Positions 1-10,579 of a stretch of 64,000 bases of DNA are shown here, one piece after another. Every line of letters begins with the position of its first letter. Positions within the stretch are counted from its first letter, which is position 1. Location of the stretch: the NCBI GenBank assembly GCA_030248135.1, contig JASANC010005588.1, forward strand, positions 62,001-126,000. Direction: 5' to 3'. The notes beneath the pieces are model-generated. The model was not told the DNA's origin. It worked only from the letters and a program-made list of their open reading frames with translations, and did not search any database. This DNA comes from Theristus sp. LFF4_11 (taxonomy: Eukaryota; Nematoda; Chromadorea; Monhysterida; Xyalidae). The position numbers and the translations under genes are program-made.

Positions 1-802
1 ATAGGGTGGGTAGCAGTGAGCAACTGTCGATGAAAAAAAGCATGTCAACAAAATTATCAACAACTTGAATAAGTTACCTTATTCATGTTTTTTTTTAATA
101 AGTTGCATATTTTTTTCAGCGTGTGTGAAGGGCAGCTTTTCGTGAGCAAGTGCGATGTTGTGTGACAAAAAAAAAATAAAACAAATATGATCAACCACCC
201 AGACCGGTCAAGGAAAATAGTATTTTGTACCATTGGAATAATATTGCGAAGGTTATCAGTGTGCAGCGGCTCACCAGGGTGTATCAGTACCAGCACCACA
301 TTATTGTGCCTCGATTGTGCTATTTAGCTCAAAAATGCGCCACGAAATTTTGTCCAGAAAACTTGACTTTTTTTGCCGAAGATTCAAACCAGCAGTCCAG
401 TAATTGCGATTCAACGGTATTTTGTTCCAGATCCCAAACAACAGTGATATGTGTGAAATGAACCAATGAAAACAGTTTGCCAAAGAGCAACGCGGTGTGC
501 AGCTGAGCGATGACTGAGGTGCGGTGAGAGTGCGGGGTGCATTTGAACATGGTTTGTCTTGGTGCGGCCCAAGCGCTCTATCTATCGGTCGTCGTTTGGA
601 AAGTGCGCGTTTTAACGAATGCTGAAAAGTGGAGTAATGTTGACATCTGTGGGGGTGGCTGATAGAGAAGTGTGTGTTTGTGCATGATGAGCCGTAAATT
701 TTTAGCTTCGATGGTGTGGTGGGAATGAATTGATAGATGAGAATCAGACTCGTGCGAAAGTGTGGTGTACCACGGAGGTGTCCGTCAAACTTTTATAAGG
801 GA

Positions 803-899
803 CATTCATGAAGCAGTATTTAGTGACCGAGAAGCTATGTTTCAGCTTTCAGTTTCAGTTTCAACACAGCTACGCGTCACTAAAACTTCTTCATGAATG
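803..899. repeat. Foldback MITE-like element, family 1
   Basis: The ends are inverted copies of each other: CATTCATGAAGCAGTATTTA on the left, and a matching TTCATGAATG end on the right. The middle carries a TTTCAGTTTCAGTTTCAACA stretch. Very similar elements lie at 27999-28098 and 44033-44112, with a weaker relative near 60765-60840. There is no coding capacity, so this looks like a non-autonomous element. Confidence 0.7.
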
Positions 900-1200
900 C
901 ATGCACCTTTGGCAACTTCCATTTGGGGAAATCTCTCCATTGTGCTCCACCATACCTTCGCACCGGTCTGCTTAGGATAATTTTAAATCACGTCAGGTTA
1001 TTGATTTTTTTAAAGCATCAGAGTCATCTTGCAGTGGTACTACTTCCACGATCCTGAAAATTCACGACCCATTGTCGGGGTGTTTGGGTGGACTCAAAAA
1101 CAAATAGTGACTGTTTCTGTCGACGGGACTTACTTTTGGACAACTAATCTCAGACAACTTCCTGACATAAAGCTTTGGTGCAAAGCAAATAATCTGATTA

Positions 1201-1206
1201 TTTATT
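1201..1206 (-). promoter_or_regulatory. Poly(A) signal of the TSP1 gene
   Basis: AATAAA on the minus strand, about 23 nt after the proposed stop codon of the TSP1-domain gene. Its position supports the last exon of that gene model. Confidence 0.5.
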
Positions 1207-1228
1207 ATTTTTCGAGCACGATTTTCGC

Positions 1229-4212
1229 TCATTTTCTGACGACGCCGTCGTTGCGGTAGCCTTGAGCATCAAACCTGATTGTTCGAAAGATAGCCATCGT
1301 CTCCTTCTCGTGATCGGTGTAACACAGCCGATAGCACTCCTCTTCCCATTTGATCGGCTGCTCAAGCGCCTCCGCTTCGTAGCCGCAATACGGATAACTG
1401 TAGCTGGTGCACTCGCTTTGACCAACCTGGATGGTGTTTTTTTTATTTCAACGTTTCGAAATAGACTTTCTGGGTTCATTCTTCAAACATAGTACGCTGT
1501 TGAAATGATCCCAAAGCTTACGAATTGATCACTCCATAAAACTGGTTTGTTTTGTTCTCGAACCTTACTCGTTAAATCATGACTTACTTCTCGCACATGT
1601 CTCATACACTCTGCATTTACCCTCCCCGAAATGCTCTAAAAATACCTTAATGTTCTTCACAGAACTTCTGCATTAAAAATTCGAAATTCACCACGATAAA
1701 CGAACGGCGATTATACATCAATACAATCAGTTTGCCCACACGCACACAAAATCATCAGACAATGGCAGCTCAATCAATTTTCTCAATGACTTCCTTCAAT
1801 TCATAAATTTCGTGTGCGGGAGTGAGAAAACGGTTGTTGTGCATGTCACATTGTGTGTGTTCTCGGTTGCCATTGTCAATTTGTCAACTTCGTAAAAGAA
1901 TATTGAAATAAAATCGTGCCTATATCGCTCACATTTCTGTAATATCGCATGACAATCTGCGGCTTACGCCCGTCTGGACACAGAATTCGCATGGGCCGCC
2001 TGCAGCACTGGTTGCCCGCTGGACCGCTGCCACCTGGCACAGAAAAACAGCAGCCATTGCAAAAACGTGATTCAACAGTTGTGTGTTACGTGAACGCGAC
2101 AAATATGACAACTGAATCAGCAAAGTGAACGCAAAAAAAACAAAAGTTCTACTCTTCACTTACACGGGTAGCCGATTTTGTCGGCGTGAAACAAGTGCTG
2201 CTGCTGTTGATTGTGCACCTGCTGTTGCAGCAGCGCTCGCGTGCGCAGCGTACGTCGCTGTAGACTGTTCGCAATCACGGAGGCCAGCTTGCGGTTCGCG
2301 AAATCGTCTTCGCTCTCGTAAAGCTCGGTGTCGCCCGACTCGTCGTCGTCCGTCGGTGTCGTCGTCTCAACGGGCGTCTCGGTCGTCTCGTCAACTTCAC
2401 GAAACGCTGGTTGCTCCGTCGTGACCACCAAACCTCGCTGGCGGTTCCCGTCTGTCGTCGCCGCAAACACTGCTGCCTCTGTGCTCAATTGGTCTAGCTC
2501 GTCCTCTGTGGTCGGTGGTTTCGCTGAAGTCGGCCCGAAGAACGTGTCCGTGAAACTGAGAATCTCGCCCGGCGCCGTCGTCGTTGTTCGCTCAATCAAA
2601 TCCGTCAGTTGAGTGACGTTACGCGGCTTGGCGGTGACGGCCGCGCTGGTGAGCTCGTCAAACAGTACGGTGTCCGTGAACGCTGCCGCCGCCGTGGCGT
2701 CCCCTGGCGCTGCAGTGCTCCGCGGCTGTGTGTCCAGTGGCTCTGCGGTGCTTCCTGCTGCAGCATCCGCCGTCTGGCCAGCGGTGAACTCGCGTTGTCG
2801 TGTCACTGAGCGTTCCGTTGTGTCGAACGATCGAGCGGCAACGTCGGCGGTACTGAGCACAATCGGACGATCCGTTTCAGCAGTGCTCGCGAACGCGCCC
2901 CGGCCGTCCTTGTGCGGTGCCGTTGGCTGTGCAGCCACTTTGTCGGCGATGTTTGTGTCGATTGGCGTGAATTTCTGCACGTTTTGCTTGACGGCGTTAT
3001 CGGACGGCTCTTGAACGACCGGCTCGTTTGCTAGCGCCGATTTTGGCCGCGGCAACTTCGGCAGATCGCTGTCAATGTCGTTGTTGATTTTGACCTGCAG
3101 GTAGATGTAGATAAAATACATTGTATAGTTAGTTAGTTACTCATTTTTCAACATCCATTTCCTTCCATAAGAGCGTTAGAGCTGACGTGTGTTTTGTCCA
3201 AAGTTCTCTCCATTGTTTTCACCTGTGTGTCGCTTCTTGGTGGCACTGTGAACACGTCGGGCGGAACGCTGGTCTCCAGGAGAGAGTTCGTGTCTGCGCC
3301 GATCGGGTTCGGTGCCGATTTATCCGGCGACGTCAGACTGACACCGGCGAAATCGCTGACACCCTGCAAAACATGGTCAACTTCAAATTACCAACAAACC
3401 GGTAGAAGACAATATGTATGATACTGAGTGGGTGCAACAAAAAACGCTGAAAAAACTGGGGTTTTCCTGTTTTTCGGGGCTGTCGCATATTGATCCGACT
3501 CAATGTGGCGCTGGTTACAATCGGGCTTGTCGGACGTATTGCCCTTGCGTGTATCGATTGCGATCACGGCAGCAAAAACAGGCACAAAAAGCAAAAACAA
3601 TTCCAACACCTGCAAACAAGGGCCCGGAATACAGGTCTGAACTTGGTACAACGGCGGGCACGCTCTGATCGCGAGACGACCGTCCTCAGTGCGCTCGGGG
3701 AACGGTGGGCGGAGGACGTCGCGGTTGCGCACGGAGAGACCGAACTGACAGTTGCCGATGCACGGGCCCCACGGACTCCAGAAGGACACGACGCAGACTG
3801 CAGCAGTGGTGACGAGCGAACGAATGGTGTGTTAATGGAGTGAATAGACATTAGAGTCAGAACGTTAAAACATCCAAAACAGTCGCAAAACTAGAGAGTG
3901 ACCAAAAGATTTTGCACAATTTGACAGTAACCAGCGTGTGGTAACTCGTAATTTGTTCAAGTAAACTGTTGGGTGGGTAACTTTTGTAAGGTTTTATAGT
4001 GTGCAGAGTGTCGAATCAAACCAGTACCCAGTGAGAACTCCCACTTGTTCAACCACAACTACCAGCTTGTGACAAATGTTCATTTTGTTCAGTGTAGACG
4101 TTCTCTGTGCCAGTGAACAGTAACGTTGAACGAAAATCACAAAACGAACGAAATTACCTGAGCCAGCGGCAAACCTGACGAGCGCACTGATGACCAGCAG
4201 GAGATGCAGCAT
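1229..4212 (-). CDS. Secreted protein with one thrombospondin type-1 repeat, a Ser/Thr-rich stalk and a Cys-rich C-terminus
   Basis: Six exons: 4212-4158, 3797-3610, 3363-3223, 3094-2164, 2033-1933 and 1426-1229. They join in phase to 1614 bp, or 537 residues. Exon 1 is a clear signal peptide (MLHLLLVISALVRFAAG). Exon 2 is a TSP1 repeat starting CVVSFWSPWGPC, with the WSPWG core and paired cysteines up to CIPGPC. Exons 3-4 form a long Thr/Ser/Pro/Ala-rich, probably O-glycosylated region ending in Q-rich and GYPC sequence. Exons 5-6 are a Cys-rich module with CCRRPMRILCPDGRK, then ECTSYSYPYCGYEAE and CYRLCYTDHEK. The upstream GTG-started extension was not used because the ATG gives a proper signal peptide. 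Family knowledge says TSP1 proteins act in the extracellular matrix or in adhesion. I do not recognise an exact orthologue. The gene is divergent from UTP6, with 3 kb between them. Confidence 0.8.
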
Positions 4213-5554
4213 GCTTTGAGCAATCGTTCGACGCACGTGAAATGACAGTATAATTTGTAATGCGGCACGAATTTAGTCACCCCGCAGCTGTAGCAATTTA
4301 CAACAGTTGGTTTTCGTGAAATGCGAGGCAAGAAATTATTGCAGTCGCTTCTGTGGCCGCATAATCGTTGACAGACGACGCTGCAACGTGCAAGGCGCAG
4401 GACGCACGGACGTTTGTTTTACTGACGCGGTTTTTTTGCCCCGGTCCACCGATTTTTTTCGATTGATTAGTTATGAATGGGCTAAGTATGTATGATCATA
4501 AATCATGCATCCTGAAAGTAAAACATATAAAAGAAAAAAAAACGGACACAACCTAAACCATTGTGCTTACGCCTGTTTAGGCGCAGATATTACACTGCGT
4601 TTATAAATAAAATAAAAGTTTATAAATTGTGATAAACGTAAAAATGCAGTGAAACGACTGCAGCTGTGATACGGATCGTTTTGGCGCCATCGCAAACGTG
4701 CACAATTCTTCATTAGCCCCTATAATTACAATTGACTGAAAACAAATACCACTTGTCCCAATAATAAGGAAACAACAGCAGTCAAAAAGAAAAACAATGG
4801 CAACAAAAATAAAGTGTAGCCTTGTGTTTACTAAAACTCTGGGAAAATGTGTGCATTGTGCAAACACGCGTATGAACACACAAAAGACGGACTCTTTGTC
4901 GCAGCGACACACTGGAATGACCTAAATTGACTGCAAAGGGGGTATAACCGCTTTAATCTCACTTGAGCACCCACCATTTTTAGACGTATCAAAAGTTCGT
5001 GATGATTATTTTCGACAACGGGGTGGCTTTTTTAAATGTTGTTTTTTCTTTGAAAAAATTGCGCGAGTCAACAAGAGCGCGACTTCGAGAGGCATGAAGT
5101 GTTGCACACACGCCGCGCATACCGTTTGCGAATGTTCGTGTGCTTTGATAAGTGGCATGCTCTGCTCTGCTCTCAGCGTAACCAGTAGTCCATGTAATTT
5201 TGTTGCGGATTGATTTGATAAAAACTTGCTTCATGACAACTAACACGGAGGTGAAAAACTGGCGAACTTCACAGAAATTCTTCGACGATCATTCATGCCA
5301 TTTTACATGTGCAAGAATGTAACATTCACGGCGTGGCCGCAAGCGCGAATGCACGCACAACACGACTACTGTTGCAAAATACGCATCGCACAAAGTGCAT
5401 CGCTGTGCTGGGTGCTCACGAGTCAAAACATCTTCAAAAATCAACGAACGAACAAATTTCGTTGTTGCATGCTATGATCGGTCGGCTGCACACGTGCGCC
5501 GTGTCCCGTTTACGAATGAAGAATACCTCGGTTGAGGGACAAGAATTCAAAAGC

Positions 5555-5580
5555 GTGTGTGTGTGTGTGTGTGTGTGTGT
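5555..5580. repeat. (GT)13 microsatellite
   Basis: An uninterrupted GT dinucleotide run. Confidence 0.9.
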
Positions 5581-6096
5581 CTCTGAAAATTTAGTTGCGC
5601 AATAATAAATTTAAAAAAAGTACACAATGATGAACATCAATTCACGTAAACGATGTAAAAACTCCACAGAAGCCGAACACACATCCACGCTCACCGGAGT
5701 GACATCGCTTGTGGCACGTTTCGGTCGTGATCATGAACTGAGAACAGACGGAAAGTTCGTTCTTTCTTTCAATTTTGAAGGCACCATGCTGCGTGAAAAT
5801 TTGTCCATAACTCATTGTGAAAAAGCGTGCAGTTTATGATTATATTTATAATTACAAACAACTAGTCGTAAAAGTGCAACCAGTCGGACATGGAATATTC
5901 ATTTCGTTTTCATCACTGCAGACAATTGACTTCCAGTCCACACACACGCACACTGAAGTATATTTAATATCAATTTGTTCATTCTTCATTCATACTGTCT
6001 TGAATGGATTTGTCACATTATAAAGTTTAAAAATATTTATTTTGTCAAATTTCATTACATTACATTACATCAGATCAATATCAATATTAAAAAATG

Positions 6097-6347
6097 TTTC
6101 TGCGTGCTTACTTGCTTGTGTGGCGTGTGCGTTGCGTGCATACGGGTACGTGTCGTGTACCTACGCAAGGATGTGTGTGCGTGGGCGTGCGTATCTGTGC
6201 ATGTGCGGGCGTATGCGTGCCGTGTGTGCGTGCGTTTGGGTGCGGGTGCGTGCGTGTGTGTGTACGTGCGTGCGCATTGTGCGTGGACATGCGTATGTGT
6301 GCGTGAGCGTGCGCATTAGTGCGTGTGCGTGCGTTTGGGTGCGTACG
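6097..6347. repeat. GTGCGT-rich low-complexity tract
   Basis: About 250 bp of imperfect GTGCGT/GTGTGC repeats. The same kind of sequence resumes after the element at 6348-6821 (CCGTGCGTTTGGGTGCATG), so the element appears to have inserted into this tract. Confidence 0.75.
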
Positions 6348-6821
6348 TACCGTATTACCTCTAATAAACCCCCATGGGGGTTTATTTCTTCAGCGACTTC
6401 TGGGGGTGGGGGTTTATTTTGGGGGGGGGGGTTTATTTTGGGGGGGGGGTGTATTTGGAAACCATTTTTAGAGGTGGGCAAAATGGCAAAAATAGCTTCC
6501 ATGGCAAGAAGGAAGTCGCAGAAACTTCTACTCTACATAGAAATTTCCTTTTACAACAGCCTTTTGTAACGAAATTACCATTAACTCATTCATTTGGGGC
6601 CTTTGGTAGCACAATTTCATCATTTTCACTGCAACCAGCCGCTGAATTCATTGTTTATGTGTATGTTTTTCTGGGTATGTGTTTCAAACAGGTTTCCAAT
6701 AATCCCCCATGGGGGATTATTTTTGGGGGGGGATTATTTGGAAACTTGCCGAGGGGGTGGGGGTTTATTTTTGGGGGGGGGTTTAATTTTGGGGGGGGGG
6801 TTTAATAGAGGTAATACGGTA
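6348..6821. mobile_element. Terminal-inverted-repeat element with G-tracts (non-autonomous)
   Basis: The left end TACCGTATTACCTCTAATAA is matched in inverse at the right end (6802-6821) with one or two mismatches. Inside are repeated blocks of GGTTTATTTT plus runs of 8-12 G, and two palindromes of the type CCCCCATGGGGG. There is no transposase. TA next to both ends could be a target duplication of the Tc1/mariner kind, but that is only inference. Confidence 0.75.
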
Positions 6822-7271
6822 TGTCTGCGCGTCCGTGCGTTTGGGTGCATGTATGCTGTTTGCTGCCCGTTCGCGGTCGCCCGTCGACTGGTTGATGAAA
6901 CACACACGTGGTCAAGTGCTCCGTCTCCGTGCTCGCCATCGACAATCAGAGAATGAGGCGAATCGCCGAATAGCAACTGCAAAATTTCACGGTTTGGGGT
7001 GTGCGTTTTGTATTTTGTGTCTTGTGTTTTGTGTCACCAACGTGGATACAATCAACATTCACCAGCTGCATCTAGCTGACCGATCCATCAGCCATTTACT
7101 GCCAATCACTGTGCCTGTGCGCGTCACTGCAATTTTCAAGTTCGAGAAGCACCAACCCCCAGTGACGTGTCTCGCGACTATTGTTCCCTGAAAGTCAAAG
7201 GAATGAAAATGCGATACTGTAAACTAACCAATCGCAAACAAGTAAAAATTTAATTTGACAACACAAACAAG

Positions 7272-10271
7272 ATGGGTGAATTTGTGGAGCAAAGTTTGGA
7301 AACTTTGGTTGAATGTTTTGAGCAACTCGAACGGACGCAGTTGTTTGATCACAGCGAAGTGAAGGAGATCATTTCGTCCTGTCGAAACCACGAATACCGC
7401 CTACAGAAACAAGTCTGTTTTTTATTCTGTGTTGCCTTTTTTTCATTTTTAAGCACCGGTTCCAGATTCCGAAACCCTAAGGTCCCAATCTCCGACGGAA
7501 ACGGGTAAATACTGCCCCAAGCCCAATAAAACCCTCGGCTAGGAGCAGACCATTAGGTTTCTCCACGTCCTCCTCCCTGTCTACAGCGAGCGAACTTTCC
7601 ATCTGCAGGAGAACCATGGGATGGGTGGGTTGTAGACAGAACAGAACAAAGGTCCTACTCCTACACCTACGCTACAGACAGGACTTCATGTTTCACAAGC
7701 AGTGAAAAACGCAATAATTTAGGTGAAGCGTGTTGAAGACTTTGTTGAATATGCTCGCTACTTGCGCGATCTGCTGTCACTGATTCGAAAGCGTCGAAAA
7801 AGAACGAATTTCTGGTTGAAACGGACCGAGATCGACCGCGCTGTGTCGAACAAAGCTGAAAACGTTTATCGTCGCGTTTGCGAGCGCTTTCAGAGCAACG
7901 TAGATGTTTGGTTGGAGCGAATCAAGTTTCAGAAACGAATCAGATCGGTCGAAAATGTCAGCCGGTTGTACGTGCGATTGCTGCAAGTGAGTCAGTCACC
8001 GTTGGATCGTGTGTGTGGGGCCTGGCAAATGTGGCTGTGTTGATTTGTTCGAAATTTTGCCAAAAAGCGTTTCTATTGCTGCTTGGCTAATGCGGCTCTG
8101 AACGTTTGGTTCGTGTGTTCAGTCAGAAATTACACAACGCGAACGCACCTTTTGTTTGACGCCACAGTGCCGCAGCCATTCCGTTCGCTCAGGTGCACAG
8201 CGGCAACGTGAGTCTGTGGCTGGAGGCGGCCAACTGGGAGCTGCGGGAGCATGGAAGCGTCGCCAACGCACGCTCGTTGCTGCACCAGGCGCTGCGGTCG
8301 CACAGCCGCTGTCTGCCACTGTGGAGCCAGTTGTTTCGGACGGAGCTGCACTTCGCGGACAGGTCGCTCGTTTTCGTTTGTTGTTTCAGTTTCTCTTCCA
8401 ACTTCAACGTCGACAGCATCAAAAATAAATGAATAATAAATCAGCATTGGTTGATGTGTTTACTGTTTTACGTTTCACAACTGCTCATTGTTTTTCGCGT
8501 CTCGCACTCCGCAGCAATCGGTTTTTGTTGCAAAATGCGATGAAAAGCATTCTCATCGCAGAGCTCATTGCAATCGACCATAGCATTAGCAACTGGTCGC
8601 TTACTGCAGACTGCACAAGCGTCGCCAGTGTTTGCTCGAGTGCAAACCGAACGTCGCTGAGCGAACAACGCCAACGACAGAGCAGCACCGTGAAACCGGC
8701 GATGCGCAGCACGAAGAGGACGGCGTGCTGCAGCTGCGGCTCGTTCGCGTCGTCTTGCGCGAGACGCTGCGCAATGTGGCCGAGCAGTTCGAAGCGTACC
8801 GCGAGTTGTATCGAGTGGCGTGCGATTACCCGGATGTGGCCGCAGAATTGAGCGATGAACTGCTGACGACCATGTTGGAGGACAGCGCGTTCGAGCGCTG
8901 TGAACGCGCCTGGCAATTCAAGGTGGACCGGCTGCTGCAGGAGTTCACGCAGGACGAGGTCGGAGTTGAATAATGAAGTAATGGATTGGCCTGTGTTCCG
9001 GTTGCAGGCACAACGAACGGGCACGATACACAATGCAGCTAGACATTCAGAATGCAAAGCTGATTGGTCGTTCCGTGCTCGCACGAGGCTAAGCAATCAA
9101 TCAGCTCCGTCTACTAATCAGTTCGTGTCAAAATTCCTGCTAAATTGCTGTGTTCTGTGTTTTTTCGTTTTGTTATAGGTCATAGTTGACGGTGTGTCGG
9201 CAGCCACGATTGACAACCGAGTGTTTGCCGTGTATCAGCAAGCAGTGAAACAGTGTCCCACGAGAATCATGTGGCGTTCGCACATTGATTACTGCACAAA
9301 ACTGGCCTCGGATACGCGTGATGCGAACAGTCACGGTTGGTGAACGTTGCAGAATGGTGCAGTTTCATTCGAATGACTCTGAAACGAGTTCTTTTGCTAA
9401 AGTTCGTCACGAAAACGCGCTTGGCCACCTGCTGGACATTCTGACGCAACCAGACACACGGAGTGAATTTGTGACCGCCGAAGATTACGCCACTGCGGTG
9501 ACGCTGTGTTGTGACGGCAAGAACAGTGAAGAAGCGAAACAACTGCTCACCAGAGGACTGGATAGCTTTCCGGGCAGCTGTGAACTCTGGATGCTACGAC
9601 TACGATTGTCCATCGTCGACAGCCGGCCGAAAACTGTCAGACGTTTGTTCAATCGGGCGCTGCAACAGGTACGCGATTCGCGCGTGCTTTGAGTTTTCGC
9701 GTTGCGACAATTTCACGTTTAGTGTTCAAATCGTCGCGACAATCGCAAAAATTTCAATTGCAAGATTCGCGAGTCCGACTCGTTGCCACTGTGGTTGCTC
9801 GCGTTCCACTGGACGACGTTGGTTGCGCCGCCGAACACAGTCGAGCAAGACTTGACCACGCTCGTCAATGCGGTCGCCGCGTCGCCGCCGTCGGTGTCGA
9901 GTGCGATCCGTTCGCTGTACCTCCGATGGCTGTGCGAGACGACACTGAACGCCGAAAAAACGCACTCCGAATTCCGGCGACTCGCTCGACTGAAGCCGAA
10001 TGGCGACCAGTTCTACCGCGACTACATTCGACTGTGCGAAACGTCGAATGCGATCGGTACACTCGACAACGTGCGCGCAGCCTTTGAACACTGGACGCAG
10101 GACAACGGGGCGCAGTCGGTGGAGGTGTGGATGGCGTACTTGAAGTTTGAGTGTGCCCGTGATCCGGCGATGGTCAGCCGACTGTATGCGCGCGCACAAC
10201 AAAATCTGCCAAAGGACGATACGTTCGTGCGGAAATGGACAGAATGGAAGTTGAATGAGATGGATTCATGA
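7272..10271 (+). CDS. UTP6: UTP6, small-subunit processome component (HAT-repeat protein)
   Basis: Seven exons: 7272-7412, 7723-7986, 8193-8362, 8610-8958, 9179-9329, 9403-9668 and 9765-10271. They join in phase to 1848 bp, or 615 residues, close to the human protein. UTP6 binds U3 snoRNA in the nucleolus and acts in 18S pre-rRNA processing. The N-terminus LVECFEQLERTQLF...EVKEIISS follows the family's LEQLER.GLF..AEIK.II pattern. Exon 2 carries VKRVEDFVEYARYLRDL, then a basic RKRRKRTNF patch. Later exons show HAT-type W/Y-rich helices (VSLWLEAANWELRE, ELWMLRLRL, LPLWLLAFHW). The junction of exons 5 and 6 is the least certain. AATAAA follows at 10444. The gene is tail-to-tail with Ku80. Confidence 0.88.
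7440..7710. other. Possible transposon remnant in UTP6 intron 1
   Basis: This is a GC-richer, non-intron-like stretch with text such as GGGTAAATACTGCCCCAAGC, followed by several CTACAGACAGG-like motifs. Its composition differs from neighbouring introns and suggests a LINE or other element fragment. No protein or terminal repeat is visible. Confidence 0.3.
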
Positions 10272-10579
10272 AACTGAAAGCATGTTGCTTGATAGGAGTT
10301 TGTTGTTGTTATACGGTCTGTTGCTGTTATTGTTTTGATCTGTTATCTGTTATTGTTGTTGATTTCGCTGTTTTTCCATGATGTTATTTCGCAATAGAAA
10401 ACAGGACAAAGGTATCAAAGACACATTGACAACGAAGTTTGTCAAATAAAGTGCATCACGACAAATGGACAAATCCCATCACAATGTTGACTGTGGTGTG
10501 GTGAGTGAGGTGAGAGGTGTAACAAACACACCCATATCAACGCCGCTCATTCTAATTCATCCAGCTGAAAATAATTAAT
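10272..10579. other. Convergent 3' intergenic spacer UTP6/Ku80
   Basis: Only about 310 bp separate the two stop codons. It holds the UTP6 poly(A) signal AATAAA (10444-10449). No other feature was seen. Confidence 0.6.

Larger units (their letters stand above)
4213..7271. other. 3-kb divergent intergenic region
   Basis: This lies between the TSP1 gene (-) and UTP6 (+). It holds a (GT)n run, a GTGCGT-rich low-complexity stretch and a 474-bp terminal-inverted-repeat element, listed separately. The short open frames here, such as the one at 5627-5839, show no domain or convincing splice context. Promoters of both genes probably lie here, but no TATA box could be assigned. Confidence 0.6.

Noticed and set aside
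2125..3014. Plus-strand open frames opposite the Thr/Ser-rich exon of the TSP1 gene
   Set aside because: They mirror the GC-rich codons of the minus-strand exon. The minus strand has matching splice sites and a domain order; the plus frames have none.
6042..6569. 175-codon Cys/Val-rich frame
   Set aside because: It is a by-product of GTGCGT low-complexity DNA and runs into a transposable element.
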